From Canna indica (lineage: Eukaryota > Streptophyta > Magnoliopsida > Zingiberales > Cannaceae), in the NCBI GenBank assembly GCA_034359265.1, contig CP136896.1, positions 61,639,501-61,703,500 on the forward strand: DNA of 64,000 nucleotides, read 5' to 3'. The translations under genes were made by a program, and so were the position numbers. This document shows positions 12,920-24,169 of the stretch, piece after piece. The notes beneath the pieces are model-generated. The model worked only from the letters and a program-made list of their open reading frames with translations. It searched no databases and was not told where the DNA came from. Position 1 is the stretch's first letter, and every line of letters starts with the position of its first letter.

Positions 12920-13075
12920 TGAATGCTGAAAATTCTTTGGTAATTGTTGCAGAAATTTACTTGGTATTTGATGCTGAGATTTATCTAGTATGTGATGCAG
13001 AATTTTTATTTGATATTTGATGCTGAAATTTATCTAGTATGTGATGCAGAATTTTTCATTAGTGTTTGATGCTAA
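12920..13075. repeat. Short degenerate tandem repeat in LTR
   Basis: Repeated variants of GATGCTGAAATTTATCTAGT and GTGATGCAGAATTTTT, period about 25 bp, inside the solo LTR at 11908-14366. Confidence 0.65.
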
Positions 13076-13673
13076 AAAACTTATGTTAATGAAACTGGAA
13101 TTATATATGTTATTATGAAATTACATGATGTATGCTAAAATTGCTATAGCATGCGCTGGAAATGTATATTATATGCTGATTTGCTGAAGTTTGTTATTTA
13201 CGGGCTGAGATTCATATTGTTGTAATATTGCGAGTATGTGGTATAATATATCGATGTAACCTATCGATTTTCGTGTAAATTATAGTTTAGAAACATATGA
13301 AACGTTTTGGTAACCTGTACAGTAGTGTATGAGTAGAAAATAGATACTTATAGTAGGTTGGAATTGTCATGTGCGGGCTAAGCGAGCCGGGTTGCAGGCT
13401 CGGTACGACGTTCCTAACTCGCTGTAAATACTTGGGGTTTTAGCTTGATATCAGAAGTAAGTGAACCTTAGGTTTGTTGACATGAGGGTATGACCCTCGA
13501 GTAGTTATTTGGGTCATATTGGGCCGAGTGGTGTGCTCCGTGCATGAGATGACAGTGGGCCGGATAAGTCGAGTAGTGCGCGTAGCGCATGTGATGACTA
13601 TGGGCCGCATGCAGGCCGAGTGGTACGCACAGCGTACGAGCGATCATGGGTCGGAGGGCCTTCCCGATCGAGT

Positions 13674-13835
13674 GGGTACTGGTTCTAGAGGGCCTTCCTA
13701 GACCAGTGAACCCGAGCAAAAAAATAGTTGGGTACTGGTTCTAGAGGGCCTTCCTAGACCAGTGAACCCGAGGGGGAGAGTCAGTTGGACACTGAGTCTA
13801 GAGGGTCTTCCTAGATCAGTGAAACTGAGAAAAGT
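13674..13835. repeat. Tandem repeat of about 58 bp in LTR
   Basis: Three direct copies of a unit built on CTGGTTCTAGAGGGCCTTCC followed by TAGACCAGTGAACCCGAG. The third copy is more diverged. Confidence 0.75.
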
Positions 13836-14371
13836 GGCTAACTAGTATTCAAAAATTAGAAAGTGTTTTTCGTAGTGTCGGATGGGAGTACATTCCTTAC
13901 ATAATTAACTTGACATCCGCACTCACTTGATATATGACATGTGTTGCCATTACTGCATTCCATTTACCGAGGATTGGGAGACCATTCACTGAGTTTTATA
14001 CTCACTTTTATTTTCATGTTTGTTTTGCAGAGCGTGAGCCTGAGGTACGGCGCAGCTGATGATGGTGGACTGTGGTAGCGATCTCGTGACCTAGTTGACG
14101 TAATCGAGTCGAGTCTTGTTAGAACATAGTTTGTTAAAACATTAGTGTGATTAGAATGATAGTCTTTTTATTTTCTGAACTTATAAGCAGCATGTTTATA
14201 TTGTACTCCATATATGTGATATTGAGTTGTCACCAGATGTTTGTTTCTATGCTATAGTACATTATCTCCTGGTTTTGATGCATATTATATCTAGATATTT
14301 GGTTGAGGCTTCAGGGTGTTCGATCGCACTTTGGCCGATCACGTGACTCAGTTTTGGGGCGTGACAATGCA

Positions 14372-14600
14372 AACCAAGGTTTACAACTTTTTTGGAGTTT
14401 AGAATCATCGAATTCAACAAAATCACAAACATAAGCTTTAATGTTCGAAAGAGTCTCAACCGAAGAAAAAGATTTAACATCAGAACCCTTATTTTTAAAA
14501 AGATTAGCTAGCCTTGGAAAGAGAAGACTGACCAGATCGAGACTGATTCAAAACGTTAGAACTAGGGAGAAGAGTAGAAGTTACCTTAAGAGGGATAGTT
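14372..14600 (-). pseudogene. LINE-A fragment: N-terminal part of ORF1
   Basis: The minus strand gives TSEGTIPLKVTSTLLPSS and an NQSRSGQSSLSKAS stretch, a Ser-rich N-terminal segment consistent with plant LINE ORF1. The TSD ATGCA of the neighbouring LTR restores continuity with 11902. Assignment rests on this continuity more than on a motif. Confidence 0.5.
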
Positions 14601-14697
14601 CCCTCAGAAGTCAAGCGCGCTACAACGAGGGATTGAACCCAAGACCAATGACAACATAGCCGAATGCTATTACCACTAGAGCACAAATGGGTTCACA
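14600..14697 (-). repeat. tRNA-derived SINE-like head with A and B boxes
   Basis: On the minus strand the order is GCTCTAGTGGTAATAGC (A-box-like, able to form a D-arm stem) and then, about 35 nt further, GGGTTCAATCCC (B box, 14629-14639). This is the internal polymerase III promoter layout of tRNA-derived SINEs. It is not a functional tRNA: an acceptor stem cannot be closed. It abuts the LINE-A ORF1 fragment in the same orientation. The alternative is a chance tRNA-like stretch. Confidence 0.5.
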
Positions 14698-16065
14698 TTT
14701 TAGTGATTTCATTTTCACCTAAACCAAAACAAAAGGTATTTGGTTTGACATTTTTGTTAAAGTAAATTGAAACTAGAATGAAAATGAATTTTATAAGACC
14801 AATTTACTTAAGAAAAATGAGAATACCTAAATGTTATTTTTTGTAGTTTCAAGATCACTAGTTTCGATATCAAAATAAAGTAGCAAATTTGTGATTGCAA
14901 TTTTTTATAAAAATAAATAAATTAATAAATAAACAAATAAACAAAAATATATTTAATTTATAAAAATTAAAATTAAAATAATCATATTTAACTCAAATTA
15001 TTTTTTTAAAGATAAAATTAATGAATTTATCCCAGACTATGAGTCAATTAATAGAGTCTATCACACATTCACACCATTTTCATTTACACATAATTTATTT
15101 CAAAATTTTAAATTCATATCAATTATATACTACCATAAGATTTCTATTAGTGTTATTGTTAGTTTCTAATTTGTTAGCTTAATCAATATCAAAAAAATAT
15201 TTTTTTTGTTGAAGTTTGACACGAAATGCTAGCGTATACTAATAATTTTTTTTTTTAAAAAAAACACTAAAACCCTCCTTCCCTCCTTTTGCTCGACACC
15301 ACATCCGCAAATGCTAATATATATGTTTTTTAATTTTTATTATTATATGCTGGCATTTGTTGATGTGATCCTTAATAAAAAAATTATATTTTTGATGCTG
15401 ACTAGTTCGTTGTATCAACAAGTAATAGTTCTACAACATGCATCTAAGGGTGAGATATAACTGATACGAATTTGAAAATTTGAGATAAATCAGATGTCAA
15501 TAAAAAAATTGGACGTACAAATTTTTTAAATTAGCCCATAGTTTCAAATACATTTATCAATTTTTCCATTATTATAAATGATAAATTAATCAAATCAATT
15601 TATATTTAATCGAATCAAATTTACTTTTTGAAGTAATTGAATTTTTTTGAGGTCAATCTATTTATAATTTAATCGAAACTAATTTTATCATTCAACTCAT
15701 TTTTTTTTTGAAAATTTATAATTTTCATAACTGATTTTATTTTTAATTGAACAAAACAAAATCATAAATTACCAATAATATGATTAAATCTTACAGAAAA
15801 TTTACAACAATACTAGCAAAAAATACTTTTATAAACTAAGTAAAAATACATAGTTAATATTTTATAAACATATAAACTAAATTTATTAAATTTTAAATTA
15901 TTTTAGAAATGGATAAAAAATGTCATATTTTGATTTTTAACCAACTTATTTTAGGTGTTTGTATTCAAGTTACAATATCGTATAGTGGTTTTCAATACTT
16001 TTACCACTATGTGGCTTTTTTTTTACAATTATATTAAGTTTCACGAATTGTTTGTGTTCTCGCCT
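14698..16065. other. Very AT-rich sequence, no gene seen
   Basis: Long A/T homopolymer runs, no supported reading frame and no paired terminal repeats. Confidence 0.6.
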
Positions 16066-16300
16066 AAGATCAGAGACGCTGCAAGTACATGGCCTCCTGG
16101 CTCCTGGCTGGGTGCGGCTCCGGGGCAACCTGCAAAGACACTCTGACACTCAAGTAGGGACATATTCTAGATATGTCTGTCAAATATTGGATTAGAAGAA
16201 GATGTAGGTGCATGATTTGGTTTATAAGACAGGTCTTCGGAGAAAGGTATTCGACGGGGATTTTTTTAGTAATTACCGTGGGGATATACATTGAATGAGT
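16066..16300 (-). repeat. Copy of an unclassified dispersed repeat
   Basis: It contains CTGCAAAGACACTCTGACAC followed by TCAAGTAGGGA, close to CATGCAAAGAAACTCCAACA followed by CTCAAGTAAG at about 61700. Both copies sit next to a G+C-rich GGGTGCGGCTCCGG / CGATGCGACTCCGG string. The two are members of one repeat family whose class I cannot tell. Confidence 0.5.
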
Positions 16301-17241
16301 CAATTGCTGAGTTTTGCTACTTAATTGTGCTACGATTATATTTGAATCTTCAGGTATAGACCAAAAACAAAAATGCCCTCGAGATGCTCGAGCTGAGCCC
16401 CCGAGCCGAGCTTGGGCCAGCTTGGCACGACCATGGGTCTCATGGTTGGGCCAAGCTGCACTTCGTGAGCCTATCGAATGGGCCCGAGGAATTAGTCCGA
16501 TCCAGTTTGTACTATAAATGAACTAATTACTATTTATTTAATATTAGATTAGCACTAAATTGTCTAACGAAAATTAATATTGCTCCTATAGTTGAACAAG
16601 TTTCAACCAACTAATTAAAATTGGTACTATTTTCATTAACTAAACACATTTTTAAAAAACCGAAAATTAAAAACCCAAACCAAAATTTCATTTTTATTGA
16701 AATCAAATCATAAAATAATTTTCATTAATCAAACAAAACCTAATATATTAATCAAGATGCTAACATAGTCGCCGTTAAGGAGGTGAAAGCAGAATTTGGA
16801 AATCTAGGGCATGCATAATTAAGGAGGGTTCATCTTACTTTCTTCTGGTTTTCAATCTTGTAACGACACGAGACATGGTGGGAAGTCATTATGAGCAAGG
16901 AAAGGTAAAAAAAGTGTTGCATCTACGGGTAACACGAGCATGTTGGCAAGTGGTCGTATGCCATAGGTGTCGGTGAGTAAATGAGACATGTGGGACAAAT
17001 TCAAATATATATTGGGAGAGAGAGGAGATTGAAAGAGGGAGGCAGGATTGCCACCCCTAGTATGCAACCACTCTTGCATGGAAGTATACGGTGTTTTACT
17101 CGAAGGCAGGATAGTTAATTATCCTACCTGATTCCTACTAATATCCTAACTTCAATCCTACTTATATAATTGGCTGGCTTTGCCCCAGATTTTAAATAAC
17201 CAAAGAAAAAGATAAACTTTCAGCAGAGAACCTAAATTGAC
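16301..17241. other. Intergenic sequence downstream of the CCT gene
   Basis: A G+C-rich patch (16375-16500, with GCTCGAG and GGGCCAAGCTG motifs) is followed by AT-rich sequence. No supported gene. Some of this may be 3' flank of the CCT gene. Confidence 0.5.
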
Positions 17242-17247
17242 TTTATT
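17242..17247 (-). terminator. Candidate polyadenylation signal of the CCT gene
   Basis: AATAAA on the minus strand, about 250 nt past the stop codon at 17499. Spacing is plausible for a plant 3' UTR. Position inferred, not proven. Confidence 0.4.
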
Positions 17248-17498
17248 CATACCTCTTCTTGATTACATAATTAACTGCACCAAATTAAAACTCAATTAAC
17301 TACTACATACCAAGAGAGATGGTATTCGAATTCAGAAGCATTCGATCAGCTTTGTCCCGCTAAAAACTATATCAAGTTTAGAGCTCTAGCTGAAGGTAAG
17401 ATATATAAACTCTATATCAGAGTATTATATCTCTTCATGCATATATATATATATTACTTGATTAACTTATCCTGATACAATTAATAATATGATATCTT

Positions 17499-19244
17499 CT
17501 ACTCTTTAAGTTTGCAGTTTACTTCCGTCGACGTCTCTGCATGCTTGTCCTTCATCTTTGCGAATCTGCCGCGTATGCGAGGCTGGCTGTCTGCTAAAGC
17601 CTTCCTGCAAGCATACTGCAGCATGCACAATAATTATTTTTATTAGTAATTAATTGGATTCAAATGATGTCGAAGTGTATTTTTCAGTTGAACAAGATTT
17701 TGGTGATATTTCTAGTGGATTGTTGAAATCCATGAAAGGGTGCCCAAATGGTTAAATGTTTAGTGTATATATATATATATAAGCAATAAATGAAACAAAC
17801 CTTGATCTTTCTGCCAAAATTTCTCTGTGTCCTTTTCTTCCTGTACCTGGAAAGCTTTTGGCTTCTTTCTTCAATCTTCACATCCTCAAGTGTTGATAAG
17901 AGCTCAAATGAATTCACCACGTTAATGTCACCATAAGCAAAGTTATTGATTCCAATAGCCTGCCATAATTAGTACTTAATACCTATATATACAACCCCAT
18001 CTTAAATTGCAAAAGAAGAAAATATTCTGACCTGGATGTCTCCTTCACTGCAAGTCCTCATTCTAAATGCAGCCTCAAGATTCATTTCAGGGACATCAAA
18101 CAAATGGATGTCTCCTTCACTGTAAGTCCTCGTCATCATCCCAAATGCAGCCTCAAGATCAATTTCATGCACATCAAGCAGGCAATTCCCAACATTGGAG
18201 ACACTTGTGCTGCCCACTGAACTCAGACACTCCAAGCTGACACTCTTCTGCAAAGTCTCCTCTGCAAATGGCCTGTTCATCTTCTCCCCACCTCCATCTT
18301 CTTCAGTCTGCAACAGAGGAGCCACGAACTCTGATGCCTCAGGAACCGCAACAAATGGCTCAGTTGGGTCTGCAAGGAGGTCATCGTTGCAGTGAAAGAA
18401 GACTTCATTCAACAAGTCCTCATTTTGGATTGACTCCATTTCTGCTATTCCGTATTCAGCCATCATTGAGATGGCAGATGTGAGGGGATCTGATGCAAGG
18501 AGTGAGTCCTGCAGTAGGGGCGTTGGGGCATCGAAGAGATCTCCACCTCCTCCCAGGTCGTACTCTGAGATTGCAGGTTGCTGAACCAGCAGGCTACCCT
18601 GTAGGGAAAAGAAAACATGTCAACATGAAGTTAACAGAAACTTGTCATCTCAAATAAATCCAACTTATGATGATGTTTCAGGAAACTATGGAGCCGAATT
18701 GTAAAACCAACAACACAATTTGGAGTGACATTGCTGTTGCACCAAGGCTTGCTCTCCGCATAAAATATTTATTAATTGTCTTAATTCTAGCAGTGAGTTT
18801 TCTATGATAAACCAGTATATCAGAATTTTCCCTGTAGAGTTTTACTGTACATTGTTTGCTTTTCCATTTTCCCCTCTCAAACACCATAATCAAATTTTAA
18901 GAAAGCTTTTCTGCTTTAATTTTAGTACTCGATCAGTTCCATACCAACATGAAGAGGGTCAAGAAAAGTAGAAAACAATATACATGCTCAGGAGAGCAAG
19001 AGAGTAGTTCTTCTGGAACAAATCAAATCAGCCATATAATTTAGTAAAGCAGCAAAGCTATAAAGAAGCATAAATATGAATAAAATAGGCATACCAAGTT
19101 GGGAGAAGAAGTAGGGAAGTTAATGGAGAGAAAGTCATCCAAATCAGCTGAGAGTGAAAGGGGATGCTGCTCAACTGCGGAAACTTCAGGTGGGAAGTAA
19201 TCAGGCATCATGCAAGACACCCAAATCCCTTCTTCTTCGAACAT
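17499..19244 (-). CDS. CCT-motif (CMF family) transcriptional regulator, 4 exons
   Basis: Exons on the minus strand: 19244-19095, 18598-18032, 17959-17801 and 17615-17499. All introns are GT-AG and all junctions are phase 0, giving 330 aa. The CCT domain (about residues 267-312) is split between exons 3 and 4. It includes KIEERSQKLSRYRKKRTQR, NFGRKIK and YACRKALADSQPR, ending IRGRFAK. CCT domains act in the nucleus, binding DNA and NF-Y-type partners in flowering, clock and carbohydrate responses. No B-box or pseudo-receiver domain is visible, so it belongs to the CCT-only (CMF) class, closest in layout to ASML2-like proteins. The acidic, Ser/Leu-rich exons 1-2 resemble an activation region. 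The last 50 residues of exon 2 hold a tandem duplication of the EAAF..SEGDI module. The start ATG at 19244 is the first in frame and follows a TATA box by about 100 nt. No disruption seen; probably functional. Confidence 0.9.
18034..18181 (-). repeat. In-frame 72-78 bp tandem duplication in the CCT gene
   Basis: Two adjacent copies encode EIDLEAAFGMMTRTYSEGDI and EMNLEAAFRMRTCSEGDI. Only the downstream copy (18034-18103) carries the exon 2 splice donor: CAG then GT after GACATC. In the upstream copy (18106-18181) that position reads CATTTG, so it is exonic only. Confidence 0.85.
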
Positions 19245-19344
19245 GTCTTCTGATCTCCTTCACTCGATCACTTAGTTTGGAGTTGATTTGAGCTACAAGT
19301 AAAGATGGAACGTACTAAGATTAATCAGAAGAAAACATGAGAGA

Positions 19345-19356
19345 AATATATATAAA
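19345..19356 (-). promoter_or_regulatory. TATA box candidate for the CCT gene
   Basis: TTTATATATATT on the minus strand, about 100 nt upstream of the ATG at 19244. This would place transcription start near 19315-19320 and a 5' UTR of about 75 nt. Confidence 0.55.
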
Positions 19357-19621
19357 GCAATGAGATAGCAGACAAAAAAAAACTACAAGAAAATCTCACT
19401 AAAAACAATGTAAGGAAAGTAAATTAATGCTATAGTGATTGTGAAATTATTTCATTGAACATTTGAATGACAACAAAAAAAATTCATGTAGAGAAGGTTC
19501 TTGTTGTATCATCATGCATTTTCAGTTAATGTGACAAAATGAGGTAAAAATCGATCTCGGCCATATTCGAACGAGGGAGCTCATTCCAAAATGACTAGCC
19601 GATTGAGGGGGACTTGCTTCT

Positions 19622-20120
19622 CACTACAAAAATAAAGTAGAATTCCGGCACAAGTTATAATGAATAAGTCGGCACCAATTTGAACTCAAAACTTTATTTC
19701 CGGCATTTCTAAATTTGACGAAATACAAGTCAGAAATATTGAGGGAATAAATTTAATTAGGATACCGGTGCCCATATCACAAGCGCCGGTATCAAGTTTA
19801 ATATTTAAAAGAATAAACCCACATCGAAGGATAAAGACTGCAATATTTGAAAAATATATATTTAATTAATGTTTAAAAGATATATTAGTCTTATTGTGAT
19901 AATTTAATGAAAGATTTAATGAGTTATTTATAATAATTAATGATGTTTAAGAAAAATTCAAGTAACAATGTGGGACTAAACCTGTAAGGTGCCCGTTTCC
20001 CTGAATCGGGCACTAGCTCGAAGCTGGCGCCCGAAACTAGGAAACCGATGCCTCCCTAGTCCCAACACGTCCCCAGTATCAAGTGACTGTAAAATTGTGC
20101 CTTTTTTTGTTGTTGTTGTG
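19622..20120. mobile_element. CACTA-type MITE, TSD TCT
   Basis: A 499-bp non-coding element beginning CACTACAAAAATAAAG and ending TTTTTTGTTGTTGTTGTG, flanked by TCT on both sides (19619-19621 and 20121-20123), as expected for 3-bp CACTA duplications. Subterminal GCCGGTATC and CCGGCA motifs occur in both orientations. It lies about 380 bp upstream of the CCT start codon. The right terminus is expanded by a GTT repeat, so the pairing is imperfect. Confidence 0.65.
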
Positions 20121-20396
20121 TCTCTAATAAGCATTTATTGTTTCTAATAAGCTCATTAAGAATTAGAATTAACCTCATGGTATTTTCAAAAGAGAAAAAA
20201 ATTACAATTAATGTTCCGATTAATGCTCAACCTATACAAGAAGATATCGAGCAAATATTTCTAACCAGGTTTGGCTAAAATAAAAAATGCTAAAGTTAAC
20301 CAATTCCTACACATTACTAGCCATTTAAATAAGGTATTTATGGAATAAAACTTCCGTGCAACCAAGGCTGCACGGAACTATGCGCATCAGTGCATC

Positions 20397-20592
20397 TAGG
20401 GGTGAGAAAAAAAAATCGGTTTTCCGGTTAACCGGAAAACCGGTCCGAAACCGAATCGGTTTTTCCGGTTAACCGATCTGGTTTTTTCGATTTCGGTTTT
20501 TTTTTTTGAAAAAATCGGTTTTCGATTTCGGTCCGAGAGGTAAAAAATCCACCGGTTTCAGTTAACCGACCGGTTGGATATAATTTATTATT

Positions 20593-20634
<42 letters not shown>

Positions 20635-21067
20635 ATTTAAAAATTATGAAAAATTATAAAAAAATTACAGAAAATTATTAAAAAATTAAAAAAAATTAAA
20701 AAAATTAAAAAAATATTTAAAAAAATCAAAAAATATTTTAAAAAATGAAAATACAAATATTAGTTTTTGTAGAACATTATCTTGGTTCAATGGTTTCACT
20801 TTTTTTTTTCTTTTTTCTCAATGAGAATTTGCTATTTATTTAGATTTTTCTCCATGATTTGCATAATATTATTATGTTTGTAGGTTAAAAAAATTTATTG
20901 GTTAATAAAAAATTATCGGTTAACCGAACCGAAAAAACCGAAACTGAAATAGCGGTTAACCGAAGTTAATGGACCGGTTTACGGTTAATGATTTTGAAAA
21001 ACCGAAGTTAATGGATCGGTTTTTTTTTGTGCTAATGGACCGGTTAACCGGTCCATGCTCACCCCTA
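20397..21067. mobile_element. hAT MITE with GGTTAACCGG-rich ends, TSD AGTGCATC
   Basis: A 671-bp element starting TAGGGGTGAGAA and ending GCTCACCCCTA. Both flanks are AGTGCATC (20389-20396 and 21068-21075), a perfect 8-bp duplication. The subterminal regions are built from reiterated AACCGGTT/GGTTAACCGG units. The centre is AT-rich with an (AT)n run at about 20601-20630. No coding capacity. Confidence 0.9.
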
Positions 21068-21164
21068 AGTGCATCCCAGTGTGGATGCGCATCTTGATGC
21101 ACGCAACATGAAAAGAACTGGTTTCACCGGTCCCATCACATTCATTTACACCAGTTTACTACAT

Positions 21165-21490
21165 TATTTGAAGCCTAGATTCATTTGTTTAGTGCTCAGA
21201 TTTCCTCGTTTTGTGCCTAAATTTCTATGTTTCATGCTCTATTTCCCTCGTTTAGTGCCCAAATTCCCTTGTTTGACTGTCGAATTCTTTCATTTGACCA
21301 CTAGATTCCTCGTTTGACTGTCAGATTCCTTCATTTGACCACTAAATTACCCCATTTGACCATCAGATTCCCTCGTTTACTTGTTGATCGGATTGAGCAT
21401 GCATGCATCTGGTCTGCTTGAATGATGTATGTTGTCCCTAATCCAGATTTCCTCATTTGACTATCAGATTCCTTTGTTCAACGGTCAACC
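21165..21490. repeat. Degenerate 20-24 bp tandem repeat
   Basis: At least ten diverged copies of a unit like TTCCTCGTTTGACTGTCAGA run from about 21180 to 21385, with two further copies at about 21446-21480. Variant units read TTTAGTGCCCAAATTCCC. It lies just outside the hAT element. Confidence 0.75.
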
Positions 21491-22263
21491 AAACAATAAA
21501 CCAAACTACCACGGACTAACTGTTTGGGCGAAAAATATCTGTGCGACTCTCTCGCTTCCCGTGCGAGGAATCAACCTTAAGCTAATCTGCTTGGCCAATG
21601 TCGAAAAGTGCGGGCTCCCACTTTGCGTGGGTCGGAACCTCTAACTGCTTGGACGCAAAAACGTTGTTTGGCCAAATGATCAATTGCGTGGAAATGCTAG
21701 GAAATGCTTGAACGAAAGCTAGAACGAAAGACTAGAGTGTGCCTAGACTATAACTGGGTACTATACAAGTGGCGCCTAACCCCCAAGGTTCCCAAAGCAC
21801 GGCCTCGTTTGCCTAGACATGAGCAAGAGCGGTGGGCGGTGCGCGGACGCGTTTTGCAATGCATATTTACATGGATGCTCATGATGCAATATTTACAATG
21901 CACGTTAGGGACCGTCATGACACATACAAGACTTGACAATCCCGAAAGTCCCTAACAAAACCAATGTTTATGGGTAAATGACAAAATAAATGGGATAAAA
22001 CTGAAGAAATAGGTTTTTTTTGTGTTGTGTGCACACGAAACTTCTTGGCTGCACAGAAGTTTTAGACTTCTTACTGACATCGTCTCTCACAAACATTAAC
22101 AGCCTCTCATGCCTCCAATGCATGTTGTGTAGGTGCATGCACATTGGTATTCTTAAATGTGTTAGAGGCACTCCTAGATTGTCCAAGGTGCCAATAATAA
22201 AACTACTCCATACTTAACAATTACTCTGTGTGTCAATTGTAGGAATAATAGCGGATCGAATTT
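21491..22263. other. Intergenic sequence, no gene seen
   Basis: Mixed-composition sequence with short frames but no motif. A G+C-richer part at 21760-21860 has no recognisable identity. Confidence 0.45.
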
Positions 22264-22271
22264 GATACAAG

Positions 22272-23084
22272 CAGTAGCCGGAGCCACATTGGGGCCAACG
22301 GGGGTAGAGGGCTCCCCTAGCCACTAAATTTTATTTTAATAATAAATCAATATAACTAAAAAATTAAAAATTAAAATATTTTTTTTATCGGGTTTCTTTT
22401 AAGCAATAAGCAATTGCGTTTTAAATTTGTTTATCGATCTTATTATTTTTCAAATGTGTTATTAGTAATTTATGATAGTCAATTGCGCTTTTACCAATTT
22501 TTATCAATTTTGTTAATTAGGGAGGATATTATTCGTGTATCCTTCCGTCTCATTTGCAATTTGCAATCTCCGATCATGTCCGCAATGTAACGTTTCGTTT
22601 CCTCGACTAATAAAGTTTTGACTCCTAATTGCAATTATGTGATTGCGATCGTCCCAACATTCTCTCCCGGCAACACCATAGAATTTGTAATCGCCGGTCG
22701 CGATTCTCCGTTTAGGCTTTTTTGTTTGATGGTGATCGTGTGTAAGCAACTAAGCCCAACGACCAATATATGTTCAATTTTGGTAAGGTGGCAATACTTC
22801 ATTCTTGAGTTTGCAATGTTCTTTCTTTGTGTTATTGTGGTTGTGCTCGGCATCCTCTTCTGTTTATACCGCAAAGTTTGTAAACTCGGTTTTTTTTCTC
22901 CACATGATCACAGTTGTTCCCAAGCAACCAATCTTAGTGACTAGAATCGAATGACAAGAGTGTAGTCTTGAGTCAACGATTGATGTGGTTGTATGTTGTA
23001 ATTTTGATTGAAAACTTTCGGAATAACTATATATTTTTTGCATAAATTGGGCTCCTTATGATCAAATCTCTAGCTCTACCATTG
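22272..23084. mobile_element. Probable hAT-derived element, imperfect 8-bp TSD
   Basis: An 813-bp segment starting CAGTAGCCGGAGCC and ending, reverse-complemented, CAATGGTAGAGCTAG. The flanks GATACAAG (22264-22271) and GATATAGG (23085-23092) match at 6 of 8 positions. It resembles the CAGTGGCGGAGCC-ended group at 1242-1843. The internal frame 22618-22944 has no recognised domain. Confidence 0.6.
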
Positions 23085-23389
23085 GATATAGGTAATGCAA
23101 AAATTATATTCACATTGTAATTCACATCCGCATGCAAATTAATTCAAATCTGCACTGCCCATCTGCAGTGAATACGAATTCATGGATTCATATCCTCATA
23201 TGTAATGCAACCTAAATACACTATATATAATATATAATGTAAAAAACAAATCAATAAATCACACCAATAAATTGTCAACTTGGTGAGTGTACAATAAACA
23301 TTTTTATTTATTTATTGATTTGTTTTGTTTATCGCGATTCTCCCGTTGCTTTAAATAGGCCAAAATCTAAGGATTCTTTCCCTTTCATT

Positions 23390-23808
23390 GTGATTCAAAT
23401 AATTCTAGCTTTAATATTGTCTCACATTCAGCGGTTTTTCCTTCTCTAGTTACAGGTGACACTTCAGGTAAGGTTGATATAGCTGGGTCCATTTCTATAA
23501 TCGTAGCGGTTGACCCATCGAATCGACTGCCTGACTCAACCGAGTTTCCACAGAAAACTATTGAACAGTTCGCTCGGGACCTAAGTTTGGTGTTTGAGGC
23601 TCAAAAGCAAAGTTTTCAATAGAAAACTCAAACTCGGCAAGTGCGTAAAGCTTCTAAGCATCCTAAACCTCCTAATATTTCAAAATCTTATTCCGATTTG
23701 AAAAATCCAAAAAGGCCTAGAGCTTCTACCGAGATTTCTTTAACTCATACTATGCTAGCTAATATGGATTTGGATAATGGTAGTGCCCTTCCTTCTATTT
23801 CTAAATGA
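23390..23808 (+). pseudogene. LINE-B ORF1, C-terminal part
   Basis: A frame ending at TGA 23806-23808 includes DPSNRLPDSTEF, a stop after KQSFQ, then a basic region (RKASKHPKPPN and LKNPKRPRA). This is the C-terminal tail of a LINE ORF1, recognised by its position directly before ORF2. The stop codon overlaps the ORF2 start as ATGA. The N-terminal DUF4283 and zinc-knuckle parts are not seen upstream, so the element is 5'-truncated or too diverged. Confidence 0.55.
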
Positions 23809-24169
23809 ATGTATTAAGTTGGAATATTAGAGGTGCATGGAGGACGAAGGGGATAGATTTTATTTTTAATCAAATCAAGCAAAGTGGCCTTTATTTACTT
23901 GCTTTACAAGAGACCCATCTGAATGAGGTAGGGTTAATAGATTTATCAGATCCTTGGGGAGACATTGGAAGGGCTCTGTGCAATCTTCAGAGGGGGCCTA
24001 AGGTGGACTTATTTTAGCTTGAGATTCCTCCATTCTAAATGTTCAGGTAATATCCATCCAAGCTCAATGTATCTCTGTTATTGTAAGTATGGAAGGTGCT
24101 CAACCTTTTTTGCTTCCTAACATTTATGCTAGTACAAATCCTAATACCCGTATTGATTTTTGGAATAGC
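23805..24169 (+). pseudogene. LINE-B ORF2, endonuclease N-terminus
   Basis: It starts ATG 23805 with MNVLSWNIRGAWRTKGIDF, the standard opening of plant LINE ORF2. LALQETHLNEVGLIDL follows, containing the catalytic QETH Glu. A stop at 24015-24017 and a frameshift come next, and the frame resumes as CFLTFMLVQ/TRIDFWNS-type sequence. It ends where an LTR was inserted (about 24170). The next piece, starting with SNLDLSMYSWLLCGDFNC, is at 26835. In the intact family this domain nicks target DNA to prime reverse transcription. Confidence 0.85.

Larger units (their letters stand above)
11908..14366. mobile_element. Solo LTR, Ty3/gypsy-like, 2.46 kb, TSD ATGCA
   Basis: A 2,459-bp LTR starting TGTAATACCCGC and ending TTTTGGGGCGTGACA, flanked by ATGCA at 11903-11907 and 14367-14371. 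It contains a run of short repeats around 12920-13070 (variants of TTTGATGCTGAAATTTATCT) and two near-identical copies of GGTACTGGTTCTAGAGGGCC at about 13674 and 13731, with a third divergent copy at 13790. It interrupts LINE-A ORF1. Its 3' end resembles the LTR at 7894-10395, so the two are likely from related families. Confidence 0.88.

Noticed and set aside
18195..18483. Plus-strand frames opposite the CCT gene
   Set aside because: Shadows of exon 2 on the other strand.
22618..22944. 108-aa plus-strand frame with a hydrophobic stretch
   Set aside because: Lies within a probable hAT-derived element; the hydrophobic run is typical of AT-rich frames and no family is recognisable.
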